Shown here: piece after piece, positions 1 through 22,902 of the stretch
How the letters are laid out: every line of letters begins with the position of its first letter
Position numbering within the stretch: position 1 is the stretch's first letter
DNA from: Chamaelirium japonicum
Lineage: Eukaryota; Streptophyta; Magnoliopsida; Liliales; Melanthiaceae
DNA: 64,000 nt
Direction of reading: 5' to 3'
Assembly: GCA_947650365.1 (NCBI GenBank)
Contig: OX393553.1
Coordinates: forward strand, 38,047,947 to 38,111,946
The notes under the pieces: generated by a model
Seen by the model: the letters and a program-made list of their open reading frames with translations, nothing else
Told to the model about the DNA's origin: nothing
The model's database searches: none
Translations under genes and position numbers: made by a program

Positions 1-1788
1 CTCTGGAGGAAGAGCTGCAGACCGACGAACATATACACGAGTAACAGGTGGTGGTGGAGGTGTCGAGGAAGACGGAGGGGGTGGTGGAGGTGGTGATGGT
101 GGCGGTGGAGGTGGCGGGGAAGATGGAGAAGGAGTAGGCGTGGGTGAGACAACAAAGAGCGGGGGTAGAACAGGAATGTGGAGATGAGAGGAAGACGAGG
201 AGGATGACACAGGAGGCAAGGAAAGATCCCGAGACTCAGGTGAAAAGTACGGGCCATCCTCAACAAAGGAAACGTGACGGGAGACACGGACCCGACGAGC
301 CAAGGGATCGTAGCACCGATACCCATTGTGCTCCCGACTGAGCCCCAAGTGAACACATCTAATAGACCTCGCAGAGAGTTTGGTGCGCTCATGGGGAGGA
401 AGAAGAACGAAGCACGTGCAGCCAAACGTGCGAAGAAGAGAGTAGTCAGGTGGACTGGAGTGAAGGCGCTCGTAAGGGGTGGCACCGGACAGAGTAGACG
501 ACAGAGTGATATTGATGAGGTGGACAGCCGTCATGACAGCTTCAGCCCAGTAGGAGTGAGGAACAAATGCAGAGAGAAGCAAGGCTCGTGCAGTCTCAAG
601 GACATGACGATGCTTGCGTTCGGCAACGCCGTTCTGCTCATGGGTGTGGGGACAGGACTGCTGGTGAAGAGTGCCGTGAGACTGAAGAATCTCACGCATC
701 TCAGAGGAGAGATACTCCTTGGCACAATCAGACCGAAAGGTCTTGATATGCCGACCAAACTGAGTGTGTATCATAGTGGTGAATCTCCTAAAGATGTGAG
801 GTACCTCAGATCGATGACGCATAAGATAAACCCAGGTACACCTAGAATAGTCATCGATAAAGCACACATAATACATGTAACCCGATAGAGATGCAACAGG
901 AGCAGGACCCCAAATGTTCGAATGGACTAAATCAAATAAAGCTTCAAACTGGGAAGCACTAGTAGAAAATGGAAGAGCTAGATGCTTTGCCAGTCTACAA
1001 CCCGTACAAACAGAGAGGGGGGAGAAAGACGCTTGACCCAAAGCGCCCGAACGGAAAACACTTTTGAGTCGATCACTCGATATATGACCTAACCTTCTGT
1101 GCCACAGGTCGGCATCAGAGATGACAGACATGACAGACGCAACTGAAGACACATGGAGATGGTCCAACTGGTAAAGTCCTCCTGCCCTACGGCCCAGCCC
1201 AATCCTCTGACCCGTCCGCGAATCCTGCACAACACAAACAGAAGGAGTGAAGGTGACAGTCAGGCCAGAGTCGCAAAGAGAACTGATAGAGATCAGATTA
1301 ATATTAAGACGGGGGGCATGATGGACATGGGGTATGGTCAGGCGACCAGAAGGGTCAGAGGTGGTAGTGATAGAGCCACATTGTGGAATAGGGACGAGAG
1401 TCCCATCCGCAGTACGAACCTCCTGATGGGTGGTAGTGGAAGAACAGTCCGTGAGGACAGTGGAGTCAAAGGTAAGGTGACAGGAGGTACCCGAATCGAA
1501 GATCCATGGAGCAGTAGTACCAGAGGTGGCAGACAAGCCGTGCGCAGTCGCGGAGCCGGTGGAGGCTAGGTGGCGAAGAATGAGCTCCTCGAGGCGCTGA
1601 AGATGGTCCGGCTCAGGCTGAGAAGGTGCTGTAGTAGCAGTGGGGAGCGTCGAGGCCTCTACAGTAGCCGCTGTACCACCAAAGTGGCGGAAGGAAGACG
1701 AGCCACGTCCACGGCTCCGTCCACCTCGACCGCCGCGTCGATCGTCGCGGGAAGTCGAAGCCCAGCGTGGGGCTCTCTCATCCGGACC
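1..1788 (-). pseudogene. Ty1/copia pol: protease, GAG-pre-integrase, integrase (broken)
   Basis: This minus-strand frame follows directly on the gag frame and runs off the left edge. Reading right to left it shows a protease with the motif DSGTS (1483-1497, copia usual DSGAS), a GAG-pre-integrase/zinc-binding block (LWHRRLGH at about 1084-1107, then CTGC near 1000), and an integrase core with SDCAKEY and NGVAERKHR. Three lesions are visible. An in-frame TAG (1789-1791) separates it from gag. About two bases are missing near 859-861, which shifts the frame inside the integrase. The first catalytic aspartate of the usual HSDxWGP motif is Asn (codon 916-918). After the shift the frame stays open to base 1 and ends in a Pro/Ser/Thr-rich stretch. 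RT and RNase H would lie left of the window. The few lesions suggest a fairly young insertion. Domains are seen directly; the age is inferred. Confidence 0.9.
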
Positions 1789-2640
1789 CTAGCGGGGGTT
1801 GCGTGGAGGACGTGTAGGGCATTCGCGCTTCATGTGGTCGGGCTCCTTGCAGTAGTGACAGAAGACAGCCTCATCGGAGAACCCGGCTGCCAGGACAGTG
1901 TCGGAGCTAGGAGCAAGTGGAGGAGGACGAGTGCCCTGAGTCTGAAGGCGGGTCTCCTCATCGACCAAGGCGAGTAGAGCATCCTCTAGCTGAGGGAGTG
2001 GCTCACGATGCAGGAGCTGGGCAGCTATGAGAGCAAAGTCCGGCCGAAGCGCTGCCAGGAACTGGTGCAGGTGGCCCTCATCGAGGTAGCGCTGGAAATC
2101 CCGGGAGCGGGGGCAGGCACACCGCTCTGGGATCAGTGAGTCCAGCTCATGCCAGTAGGCACTCATCTGACTGAAGAAGTCCTGAATGGTGCGCTCCCCC
2201 TGACGGGCAGACTGCGAGTCACAGATGAGCTGATGCCGGCGTGCGCCTCCGCGCGGGAGAAACCGGTCCCGGAGATACTCCCACATCGCGCGCGCTGCAG
2301 GAAGGCGGCCGATGGGAGCAAGGAGCGGACGAGCAACAGAGTCCAGAAGGTACGCCCGGATGGCCTGATCGTGGCGGCGCCACGTAAGAGCAGCAACCGT
2401 GGTTGCCGTGGTAGCAGTCGCAGCGGAAGACGCGACACTGCTGGTGACAGAGGAGGAACCGGAGTAGTCAGCTGGAGGAGGATCATCGTCGGTGATGTGA
2501 CCCCACAGATCACGACTGGAGAGCGCGGCCTCGACGGTGAGTGACCAATCAGGCCAGTCGCTGGCCGATGACAGCTGAAAGGAGACCGCCTTCAGCGGTG
2601 GAGAGATCGCAACGACGGACGGCACGGCAGGAGAAGCCAT
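1789..2640 (-). CDS. Ty1/copia gag polyprotein region
   Basis: The frame codes for 283 residues starting MASPAVPSVV. It carries the retrotransposon gag fold of plant copia elements: a WPDWS-type N-terminal block, AMWEYLRDRF near the middle, and the helix ending in FLAALRPDF. A single CCHC zinc knuckle (CHYCKEPDHMKREC) lies near the C-terminus. Gag forms the cytoplasmic particle that packages element RNA. The ATG at 2640 is the first one downstream of the primer-binding site, about 560 bases away. In copia elements gag and pol normally form one polyprotein; here a TAG directly after the knuckle ends gag, and the next codons continue in the same frame with protease. I read this as a mutation, although stop readthrough cannot be excluded from sequence alone. 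Confidence 0.9.
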   Translation of the reverse strand: MASPAVPSVVAISPPLKAVSFQLSSASDWPDWSLTVEAALSSRDLWGHITDDDPPPADYSGSSSVTSSVASSAATATTATTVAALTWRRHDQAIRAYLLDSVARPLLAPIGRLPAARAMWEYLRDRFLPRGGARRHQLICDSQSARQGERTIQDFFSQMSAYWHELDSLIPERCACPRSRDFQRYLDEGHLHQFLAALRPDFALIAAQLLHREPLPQLEDALLALVDEETRLQTQGTRPPPLAPSSDTVLAAGFSDEAVFCHYCKEPDHMKRECPTRPPRNPR

Positions 2641-3200
2641 GGAGGAGGCTCAACAGAAGATGGGAATGGTTGTCAGGCGAAGGGAAGGGGCGGGTGGGCT
2701 GAGGGAAGCGGTGGGAGGGGCCGGTCGGGTGGATGAAAGGGGGTCGGGAGGTCTGCCGAGTGGAGAAAGGGGGGTCGGAGGGTGAAATGGGGGGGGGGGG
2801 GGCAGGTGGCTGTAGGGCGGCGGAAGGGGGGGGGGGGGGGGGGGGCGCTGTAGGGCTGTGAAAGGTGGGCCGGTGGCTGTCGGGGGACTGTAGGGTGGCA
2901 GGAGGTGGGCCGGTGGCTGTCGGGCGGCAGGAAGGGGGGGCCGGGTGGTGGAGGAGGGGTGACTGGTGGCTGATCGGGCGGCAGGAGGTGGGCCGGTGGC
3001 TGTCGGACGGCAGGAAGGGGGAGCCGGGGGGGCTGTCGGGTGGCAGGAGGTGGGCCGGTGGCTGTCGGACGGCAGGAAGGGAGGGTCGGGGGGGCTGTCG
3101 GGCGGCAGGAGGTGGACCGGTGGCTGATCGGGTGAAGGAAGGAGGGAGGTGCTGCCGGAGGGAGAAGTCCGTCGTCGACGTCGCCGCGCAGGAGAACCCT
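2641..3200 (-). repeat. Copia 5' leader with GC-rich minisatellite
   Basis: This is the untranslated leader between the primer-binding site and gag. Seen on the plus strand it is strongly G-rich. It has two long G runs (about 2789-2802 and 2827-2845) and five imperfect copies of a unit beginning GGTGGGCCGGTGGCTGTCGG (near 2866, 2903, 2985, 3047 and 3110). On the element's own strand these are C-rich. The open frame of 118 codons across it on the plus strand is a product of the repeat and is not a gene. Confidence 0.75.
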
Positions 3201-3215
3201 AGAGCTCTGATACCA
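3201..3215 (-). other. Copia primer-binding site (initiator Met tRNA)
   Basis: On the minus strand the bases next to the LTR read TGGTATCAGAGCTCT. TGGTATCAGA is the standard plant copia primer site, complementary to the 3' end of initiator methionine tRNA. Its position, immediately after the LTR end CA, fixes both the strand and the LTR border. Confidence 0.93.
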
Positions 3216-3356
3216 TGTTAGGAGATGACGGCTAGGGTTTGGAGAGGAATAGAATGCATTCCATTGAGGGACTCAAGCCCAATATATGTACATGTATCAC
3301 TATACAATCCGACCCAACTGTACAGTAAACCCGACCCATCTATCTATACATTAACA
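3216..3356 (-). mobile_element. 5' LTR of the copia element (141 bp)
   Basis: The LTR is bounded by the inverted pair TGTTA/TAACA, starts next to the primer site and ends at 3356. It is short for a copia LTR. A target duplication of 5 bp would be CTGTC (3357-3361). This cannot be verified because the other LTR is outside the window. Confidence 0.85.
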
Positions 3357-3360
3357 CTGT

Positions 3361-3701
3361 CATAAGAACTTCATGTAAGTAAGTATTGCAGCAATTCATG
3401 TTGATGCTGTTTAAATACTAATTTAGCTTTCAGGTCTTACTAAATTCTAATCCTTTTCCAAAGCCGTAAAGAACGTCATGGAAATAAGTATTTCAGCAAT
3501 TCATGTTGATGCTGTTTAAATACTAATTTGCCTTTGAGGTCTTTCTAAATTCTAATCCTTTTCCAAAGCCGTAAGTGATTGAATGTTGAGAAATATCGCA
3601 TTCTTTACTGTTTCCTAATTATTTATAATTCTTATACATGTTCTCCTGTCATAAGAACTTCATGGTAATAAGGGTTTCAGCAATTTGTGTTGGTGCTGTA
3701 T
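3361..3701 (+). repeat. 105-bp direct repeat, two full copies and one partial
   Basis: Two adjacent copies (about 3361-3467 and 3468-3573) share GCAATTCATGTTGATGCTG and end in CAAAGCCGTAA. The anchor word recurs at a spacing of 105 bp. A shorter third copy lies at about 3650-3701. The repeats lie in intron sequence upstream of the exon at 3886, immediately next to the copia LTR. Confidence 0.8.
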
Positions 3702-3885
3702 CTTCACTTAAGATATAAATCTTCTTTATGAGCTTGTTTTTCTATCTTAGATTTGTATATTATATAAATGTCTAAGTTTTTATTTATATTTTGCTAGATT
3801 GAACCAAACTAACCTGTTGATTTCTTTCTATACGCTTCTGATGATTTTTAATCTTAAATACTCATTGTTGTATTATCAAATGAAG

Positions 3886-16234
<12,349 letters not shown>

Positions 16235-16534
16235 TAGCTGCACGATTCGTACCGACCGATGGACATCCTGCATTCTGATGCTTTTGCATACCTGGTGAGG
16301 ATAACATCATCATTCTTTCTGTGCATCATGTTTATTTAGTAGGAAGCCTTACCTGCTTGTAATATAACCACACATTCTTACAGGAATGGACACACATGTT
16401 CTATTACCAGCTTGGACAGCCGACATTTCTTTCTTTCGATTGAAATGATATCATCAGAAATCTCAATTTTCAATTTGATCTGGGGTGGTTTGCTATGCTT
16501 TCGTTTCAACGGTCCACTCCTTAAATTGAAATTT
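16235..16534 (+). other. Probable 3' UTR and downstream flank of the peptidyl-tRNA hydrolase-like gene
   Basis: After TAATAG there is no further coding similarity. CTGGTGAGG near 16292 could be a donor of a 3'-UTR intron, but this is a guess. No clear polyadenylation signal stands out. Confidence 0.4.
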
Positions 16535-16869
16535 GGGAAAATTACAAAAACCTCCCCTGAACTATATACAACTCATTTCATATTGGTCCCTCAACAACTT
16601 GAACCCTGAACTATTCTCCTTCTGCATTAGCCCCCTCCGTCAACTTTTTGTCCCGAAAATACTCTTTTCAATGTTAGTTAAGACTCGAATGATTTTTGAA
16701 ATATTTAACTCATGCTTACTAGGTCAAGGGTATTTTTGGGCTAAAATGTTAACAGAGGGAGCTAAATGTTGACCAAGCATAGTTCAGGGCTCAAATTGTT
16801 CAAAAAAATAGTCGAGGGACCAATACGAAATGAGGTGTCTAGTTCAGGGGAGGTTTTTGTAACTTGCCC
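16535..16869. mobile_element. Mutator-like MITE, copy 1
   Basis: The ends are inverted copies: GGGAAAATTACAAAAACCTC on the left and GAGGTTTTTGTAACTTGCCC on the right. They are followed inward by CCTGAACTATA / TAGTTCAGG and by the motif GGTCCCTCAAC with its inverse. Two further copies are at 36762 and, more diverged, at 27438. The element is non-coding. Confidence 0.8.
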
Positions 16870-18794
16870 TTTAGGTTTTGAACGAGGAATTTGACCTTGA
16901 AATTCGCATGTCTTCATAGTTGTCGGCGGCATACCTTAGTCGCTTGAAACTTTTATCTCAGTGATTGATTTTGGTGCATTGAAGGGTCAATGTGGGTACA
17001 TGAGCTATTATTCTTTCTAGCCTAGTTGCATCATATGAAGCTTCACAAGGATGCTCATGTTGGTGTCCTTTGCATCATATGAAGTTCCACAAGTTGAAAA
17101 ATTCTCCAGTTCTATCGTTTAGCATTGTAACTCATGTTTCATGTTTGTGTCCATTGAATCATTTATCATTTTAAATTTGGTTGCAGGAGAGCAAAAAAAA
17201 CTGCTCGAGTCCTATACTAAATTTTCATCAAATTTGGTATCCACCAGATTTCTCCATCAAATTGGTAAGGGTCGGAAGCCACCCATCAAATCCTAACGGC
17301 TACTATTCAGTTCATCACAACTTTTACTCCACACCCCCCAAGGGTCCGAAGACTTCTTTAAAAAAGCTTCCACATCGAATTCGGTGTTGGATTAGAGTGC
17401 TCCACTTCAAATTAGTTTTCATTAGATTTGCTGTAGGGATACAAGATTTGGAATTTTGATGTAGGATTGGAGAAGCTACGAGAGGATAGAAAGAGGAGAG
17501 GAAGTGATGGTTGCTTCTTTTTTTCCATGAACTTTTTGTTTTGACATTTTTATTTTTTATTTTTACTATTTGTTTCTTGGTCGCTTTTTTTTTTTTTTTT
17601 TTAAATGAGATCTGCGGGTGTCTCAAAACTTTTCAGGCAATGACCAACTTCAGGCTCGGGTTGTTCCCTCCGGGAGTGAAGCCTGATCCACTTGGAATTT
17701 CCCACTGCACTCCTAGGTAAATTGGGGTGGGGTAGTCAAACACATAACCTCCTCACCCAAGCATCAGTTTAAGATTGGGTAGGTGTTCATTTTACTTCAA
17801 TCTTTTTGTTTTAGATTATATTTCATCCTCATCATCAATAATTATCAACCAGGTCTTATCCGATCTAAGAAACGGTTGACTATTCAGAAGATTGTCTCAT
17901 GATGCGAAAACTTGATCAAGACAACTTGGCAAAAGAGAACCAATGTCAAGATGCCTAAAAGGTCAGTTGATGGGAAAGTAGACCTATCTTGTTTGTTACG
18001 CAGCTTAAGCTTCATGCAATCATGAGGATATAAGGCACAGTTGGATGCGATGGATACCATCCAATCCTCTCTGGCTCAAATCATATTCATCACCTGATTA
18101 ACCAGAGCGCGGAGCAAGAGTGGAAGCAGGAGTGCGAGAGCGCCAAATTATAGTTTAGCATCAAGTCGTGAGCTATCACGTCATTACTTATACCATCAAT
18201 AATTGATATATTATTTAATTATATTAGATAATTATTCATCCATGCCCACATGATGGTTACACTTCTTTTGCAATCTGTCTATTTTGTCTACTCTTAATTT
18301 GGAAAAAAAAAAAGACTTAGTGAACAGACCAAAACATAAGATTCGTTTAAGCCTAAGGACATGGGATGAAGATGCCTCTCAATATTCTTTAAATTTTCAT
18401 TTGTATGTCACTCCCCTCTAAACTAAACCTAAAACCGAAACTTAATCCTAAAACCTAAGATTATAGGTCATGGGGTGAACCCTAGACCGAATCCGTACCC
18501 TAAAATCTATAATTTATAGACTATGGGATGAACCCTAGATCCAATCTTAAAACCTAAACGCTGTTGCTGTCGTCGTCGTCGCAAAATCAATATGTTGTAT
18601 GGGACCTAAACCCACCCCCCGACCCAAAAAAAAAAAAAAAAAAAATCTCTCTTAAGTAAACTATCATATGATTGGTTAAAGAGTAAAAAAAGGACTCAGG
18701 ACATTTACTCTTTTGGATGAGATTTGCACTCAAAAGCAACCATAAACCATGGTCTACAGAATGTGAAACCACACTTCATTTGTAGGAGTGAGGT
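16870..18794. other. Intergenic sequence without recognised gene
   Basis: AT-rich with poly-T/poly-A runs (17584-17602, 18627-18645). Bases 18420-18560 contain two degenerate copies of a block with AACCCTAGA and CCTAAAA. No supported coding region is seen. Confidence 0.45.
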
Positions 18795-19281
18795 TAGGGC
18801 TGACAATTCTGGACCCAACACGAAGTTAGCGAGTCTCGGTCTAGGTTAAACGGGTTCGGGTCGTAAACGGGTTGATACGGTAGATCCGTTTAATAAACGG
18901 GTTGACACGGTAGACCGTTTAATAAACGGGTCAGATACGGGTTTAGATTCTGGACACGGTAGACCCAGAAAGACCCGTTTAAAATTCAACGGGTCGGGTC
19001 GGGTCGGGTCTACCCACAATCCGATACTGTAGTATGTAGTACGAGCGGTCTTATCGGGTCAGGTCGGGTCGAGTCTGATTGGGTCGGATCGACTGAATAG
19101 ACCCGTGTGGTAAACGGGTCTAATGGGTCTTATCGGGTCTAACCGTTTATAACGGGTCAGGTACGGATTTATGATCTACACAATTAGTTAAACGGGTCGG
19201 GTCCAGGTCTAGGGGTTTTGGATACGACCCGAAACTAGACATGACACGAACCCGACCCGAAAAGATCCATTGCCACCCCTA
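18795..19281. mobile_element. hAT-like non-autonomous element, copy 1
   Basis: Termini TAGGGCTGACAATTCTGG and AGATCCATTGCCACCCCTA are imperfect inverted repeats. The interior is dense in ACGGGTC and GACCCG words arranged as inverted repeats. It is the same family as 28640-29079. A clean target duplication is not visible here. Confidence 0.75.
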
Positions 19282-19544
19282 GAGGTTTAAGAGCGAGAGC
19301 AGCAGGCAAGGTAGGAGGTTTGGGTTACTAAATGCTGGCAACATCAGCCATTCACTCTGGTGAAGATCAATCTCACCATTCATTAGCTATCCGTTGTCAC
19401 CAATGAGTGAAAAAGCTGTAACATGCGCAGCGTGCCTAACAATTATACCATCCTATCAATCAATTGAGTGGATTGTTGCTATTTATGATTTTTCTTTTTT
19501 CTTTTTTTCTAAATATTAGGCCATGAATTTTGAAATTATCTATA

Positions 19545-19952
19545 TCTATACTATATACTAAAACGGAAGCTTTACATGGAGCTTCCGCCATGTGACACAT
19601 CATTAAAAGCATTAATTTTAATTTAAATCCATTTCTACGCATGCCCATTAATTAATATCGAGATCTATTTCTTTTTTGGATGGTAGTGATTTCTCTCGAT
19701 GCCCATGGCCATAAATGAAAATTTAAATCCATTTCTATGCATGTCCATTAATGCTCTTATGATTGATTACTTTCTTATTGGCATTTGAATCCCTTCTTGC
19801 ATGTCGTTTTAAATTGAACGCTCTATCGGTTTGCAAACCATTTTCTCCCGATGCCCATTAGTGAAAAGTTAAACTCATTTCACCCAATGCCCATAAATAC
19901 TCATTTATAATTTTAATATTTTATTCCGTGCATTGCATGGGTTCAATACTAG
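19545..19952 (+). mobile_element. Mini-Helitron H1
   Basis: Begins TCTATACTATATACTAAAAC after an A and ends with the hairpin GTGCATTGCATG, a short spacer and CTAG before a T. These are the 5' TC, 3' hairpin-CTRR and A/T insertion hallmarks of Helitrons. It is the most diverged of three head-to-tail copies. Confidence 0.7.
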
Positions 19953-19954
19953 TA

Positions 19955-20256
19955 TATACTAAAATGGAAGCCTCTCTCCCGTGTTGTGACACGTGGACGT
20001 TTTTTAAAGAGACAGAATCCTTCTTCCATGTGTGAATGCGGCTCTCTTTTAAATTCATTTAAAAACATACCATAAAGATGATAAATGTTCATTCAATGAC
20101 ATTTAATGGTCATTTGATGTTAATCTCTCTTTCTCTCTCTATAACAAGTGAATCATACTCACTTTAGATTTCACATTTCTTTGAACAGTTGCGATATCGT
20201 CTTTGTCAAATGGCGTGCATCAAGCACATTCGGGCATTGCCCGGGTTTCTTACTAG
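19955..20256 (+). mobile_element. Mini-Helitron H2
   Basis: Begins TATACTAAAATGGAAGCCTC only two bases after H1 and ends CGGGCATTGCCCG-GGTTTCTTA-CTAG. The hairpin and CTAG are typical of Helitron 3' ends. The first bases are TA in place of TC. It is clearly homologous to H3 over its full length. Confidence 0.78.
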
Positions 20257-20258
20257 TA

Positions 20259-20431
20259 TCTATACTAAAATGGAAGCCTCCCTCTCGTGTTGTGACACAT
20301 GGAGGTCTTTTAAAGAGATAGAATTATTCTTCTGTGTGTGAATGTGGCTCTTTTTTAAATTCATTTAAAAACCTACCATAAAGATGATAAATTTTCATTC
20401 AATAGCATTTAATAGTCATTTCATGTTAATA

Positions 20432-20466
<35 letters not shown>

Positions 20467-20579
20467 TTAAGTGAATCATATTCACTTTAGATTTCACACT
20501 TCTTCGAACAGTTGCGATGTTGTCTTTGCCAAATGGCATGCATCAAACACATTCGGGCATTGCCCGGGTTTCTTACTAG
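20259..20579 (+). mobile_element. Mini-Helitron H3
   Basis: Begins TCTATACTAAAATGGAAGCC after an A and ends with the same CGGGCATTGCCCG hairpin and CTAG followed by T. It follows H2 with two bases between. It contains a (CT)n run (about 20431-20459) that H2 has in shorter form. Confidence 0.82.
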
Positions 20580-20605
20580 TTTTATATAATATTGGATTCT
20601 AAATA

Positions 20606-20640
20606 TCGGGTCATCATCAGATGACCTGATGATGACCCGA
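20606..20640. repeat. Perfect 15-bp-arm hairpin
   Basis: TCGGGTCATCATCAG, five loop bases, then CTGATGATGACCCGA. It lies between the Helitron trio and the MULE and belongs to neither by its ends. Confidence 0.85.
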
Positions 20641-20664
20641 GCCGACCCTTCTCCCTAAAATAAA

Positions 20665-21713
20665 GAGGTTTTGACCAAAATGACCACCAACTCTCAACTA
20701 TGGTTGAGAATGGACCCAGATGCTTTTAGGTCTTCCAAACTGACCATCCTCATGTGCGAAACGGTTCACACGGTAAACTTAAGTGGTGAAAAGACTATTT
20801 ATCCTTACCATTGCAAGACCTTTTTAGGATCTCGTCAAAATTTCATCGAATCCTAAAGTATTGGAAGTATGGTATAATTTTGTGAGAATTTCGTCCGTCT
20901 TAGAAGGACGAAATTGTGACGAAACTCCAGGATTTTGTCTATCTTTTGTCAAATACTGGAGAACTGGATATATGGCACAATTTCATCAGAGTTTTGTTGG
21001 AATTTTGTCCACCTTAAGCAGGCAAAATAGAGAAAATATGGACGAAATATAGATTTTTTTGACAAAATCTTGATGAAAACTATTCAAAATGTAGGTTCTA
21101 TATTTCTTAATTTTTGAAAGGTTTTTTTTGATAAATATTGAACGAACAAGTAGGTGGAGAGCCCTTCACCCATTCGACGTTGATCTCAAATCTGAAAATA
21201 GTGGCCGTGAAAATAGGAGGAGGGCACTCACGATCATCGTCGAAATGGGTGGAGGGTTCTCTCATGATCATCGTCGAATGGGTGGAGGGCTCTCTCATGG
21301 TCGTAGGAACGGTCTCGGTCAAAATGGTGGAAGGTCTCTCACAATCGCCGTCGATATGGATGGAGGGCTCTCTCACTGCCGCCGCCGTTGAAATGTGTGG
21401 GGGGTTCTATCACGATTGCTATAGAAATGGGTAGTGAGCTCACTTACAGCCTGTTGAAATGGGGAGAGGGCTCTCTGGCGACCGACGTCGACATGAGTGG
21501 ATGGATCCTCACAATTGTGGTGTCAAAGGGTTGAGGAGCTCTCCCTCTTAAATCGCCTCTCTAACGGTCGAACTGAGTGAAGGATTTTTACCAACAGTGC
21601 AGTGCACTTAAGGGCATTTCGGTCCGGAGAATTTTTGGTGGCCAATTTGGTAAACCTAAAAGCAACCAGGTCAACAATAGTTGACAGTTGATGGTCATTT
21701 TAGTAAAATCCTC
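20665..21713. mobile_element. Mutator-like element with about 80-bp inverted repeats
   Basis: The left end from 20665 (GAGGTTTTGACCAAAATGAC...) and the inverted right end to 21713 (...GGTCATTTTAGTAAAATCCTC) match for roughly 80 bases with small differences. Long inverted repeats suggest a MULE. The interior has no transposase. It holds a minisatellite of about 40-48 bp (units with GGGTGGAGGG at about 21240-21480) that produces open frames on both strands. A target duplication was not identified. Confidence 0.65.
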
Positions 21714-22508
21714 CCAAAAAAAAAAGTAGGTTGCTATTTGCACCCACAAGATTACTAGGGCCCTCTTTTTTATGCAAACACCCAGTCCATTCCTTTCTTT
21801 TGTTACTAGGGCCCTCATTTTAATAGGGCATCCCATAAGGGTTCGCATCCCCCTCCCCCTCTCCCCGCTCCGACTGGCCTCACAGTCACCTCGTCTCTAA
21901 CCCCTCCTCCTCCTCAATTGTAGTGACGTCGTTGCAGCACCCACGCTCCTCTCTCTCCTCCTCCTCCCCTTCTTCATTCTCATTATCCTCCGCTTTTCTT
22001 TCTCCTACTCCTCCCCTGCTTCTTCCTCTTCCTCCTCCCCCTCCCTTCTCCCTCTTCCTCCATCCTAGAGGCGTGTTGATCGCACCAGGCCGTCACATCT
22101 CGAGGGGGGGGGGGGGGGGGGGGGGGGTTGGAGGAGGTTAAAGTTCATGGAATCCGCGGCTCTAGTGGTGGTGCCTTGGCCTCATCAATATGCCTAGGAG
22201 GCCTTAACGACACATTCAATATTTCTTATTTTGATTAAGCTGGGGGCGCTAATAATTTTGCGGTGCAAATAGCAACAACCAAAACTAAAGGGCCGAACTG
22301 AACTCGACTAAACCGCAAATGCACTTGCGGTCCATGTAACATGCACCTAAATCCATGTTTTGATTGCTCTCACAACGGTCTATGACTAGGTGCACCCCAA
22401 AATTCTATAAATGTTTTCTATAGCTCCATCACGCTTGAGGCTCGGTCGCATAAGCTACTGTACCATGTAAACTTACCATTTCATCCAAAGACTTAAGTTA
22501 TTAGAGAA
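21714..22508. other. CT-rich and poly-G low-complexity sequence
   Basis: Bases about 21900-22080 are CTC-rich on the plus strand. About 22099-22126 is an almost pure G tract. No gene is recognised. Confidence 0.6.
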
Positions 22509-22825
22509 CTAGTGCATGCCCGTGCCTGTTGGCACTCGGACGGCCGCTTGCGGTGGCAACACTCCCCCGATTGTCTTTAGCGGCATCGGCACTGCAACGG
22601 TTGCCTTCGGCAGCAAAGCACATTGGCATGGGACCACACAATTCCTCGTTGGCACCCACATTCGTTCTCGATAGCCATTTTCAATGGGGTGGCCATATTC
22701 TATCATGCAAAGAGGACATATGGGTACTGATTAGGTTGCTTTAAGGAAGCCAACTTGATCAACTAACCCTACCCAAAACATACATATAAATTACGTATCT
22801 CAGTGACAGTTTTGGAATGTTTCCT

Positions 22826-22829
<4 letters not shown>

Positions 22830-22898
<69 letters not shown>
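22830..22898. repeat. (CT)n microsatellite
   Basis: About 69 bp of nearly pure CT dinucleotide inside the Helitron. Confidence 0.95.

Positions 22899-22902
<4 letters not shown>

Noticed and set aside
274-888. 204-codon plus-strand open frame
   Set aside because: It is antisense to the clearly identified copia integrase frame on the minus strand.
18420-18560. Possible interstitial telomere repeat (CCCTAAA-like words)
   Set aside because: The words are irregular (AACCCTAGA, CCTAAAACC) and part of a longer degenerate duplication, so they do not form a heptamer array.
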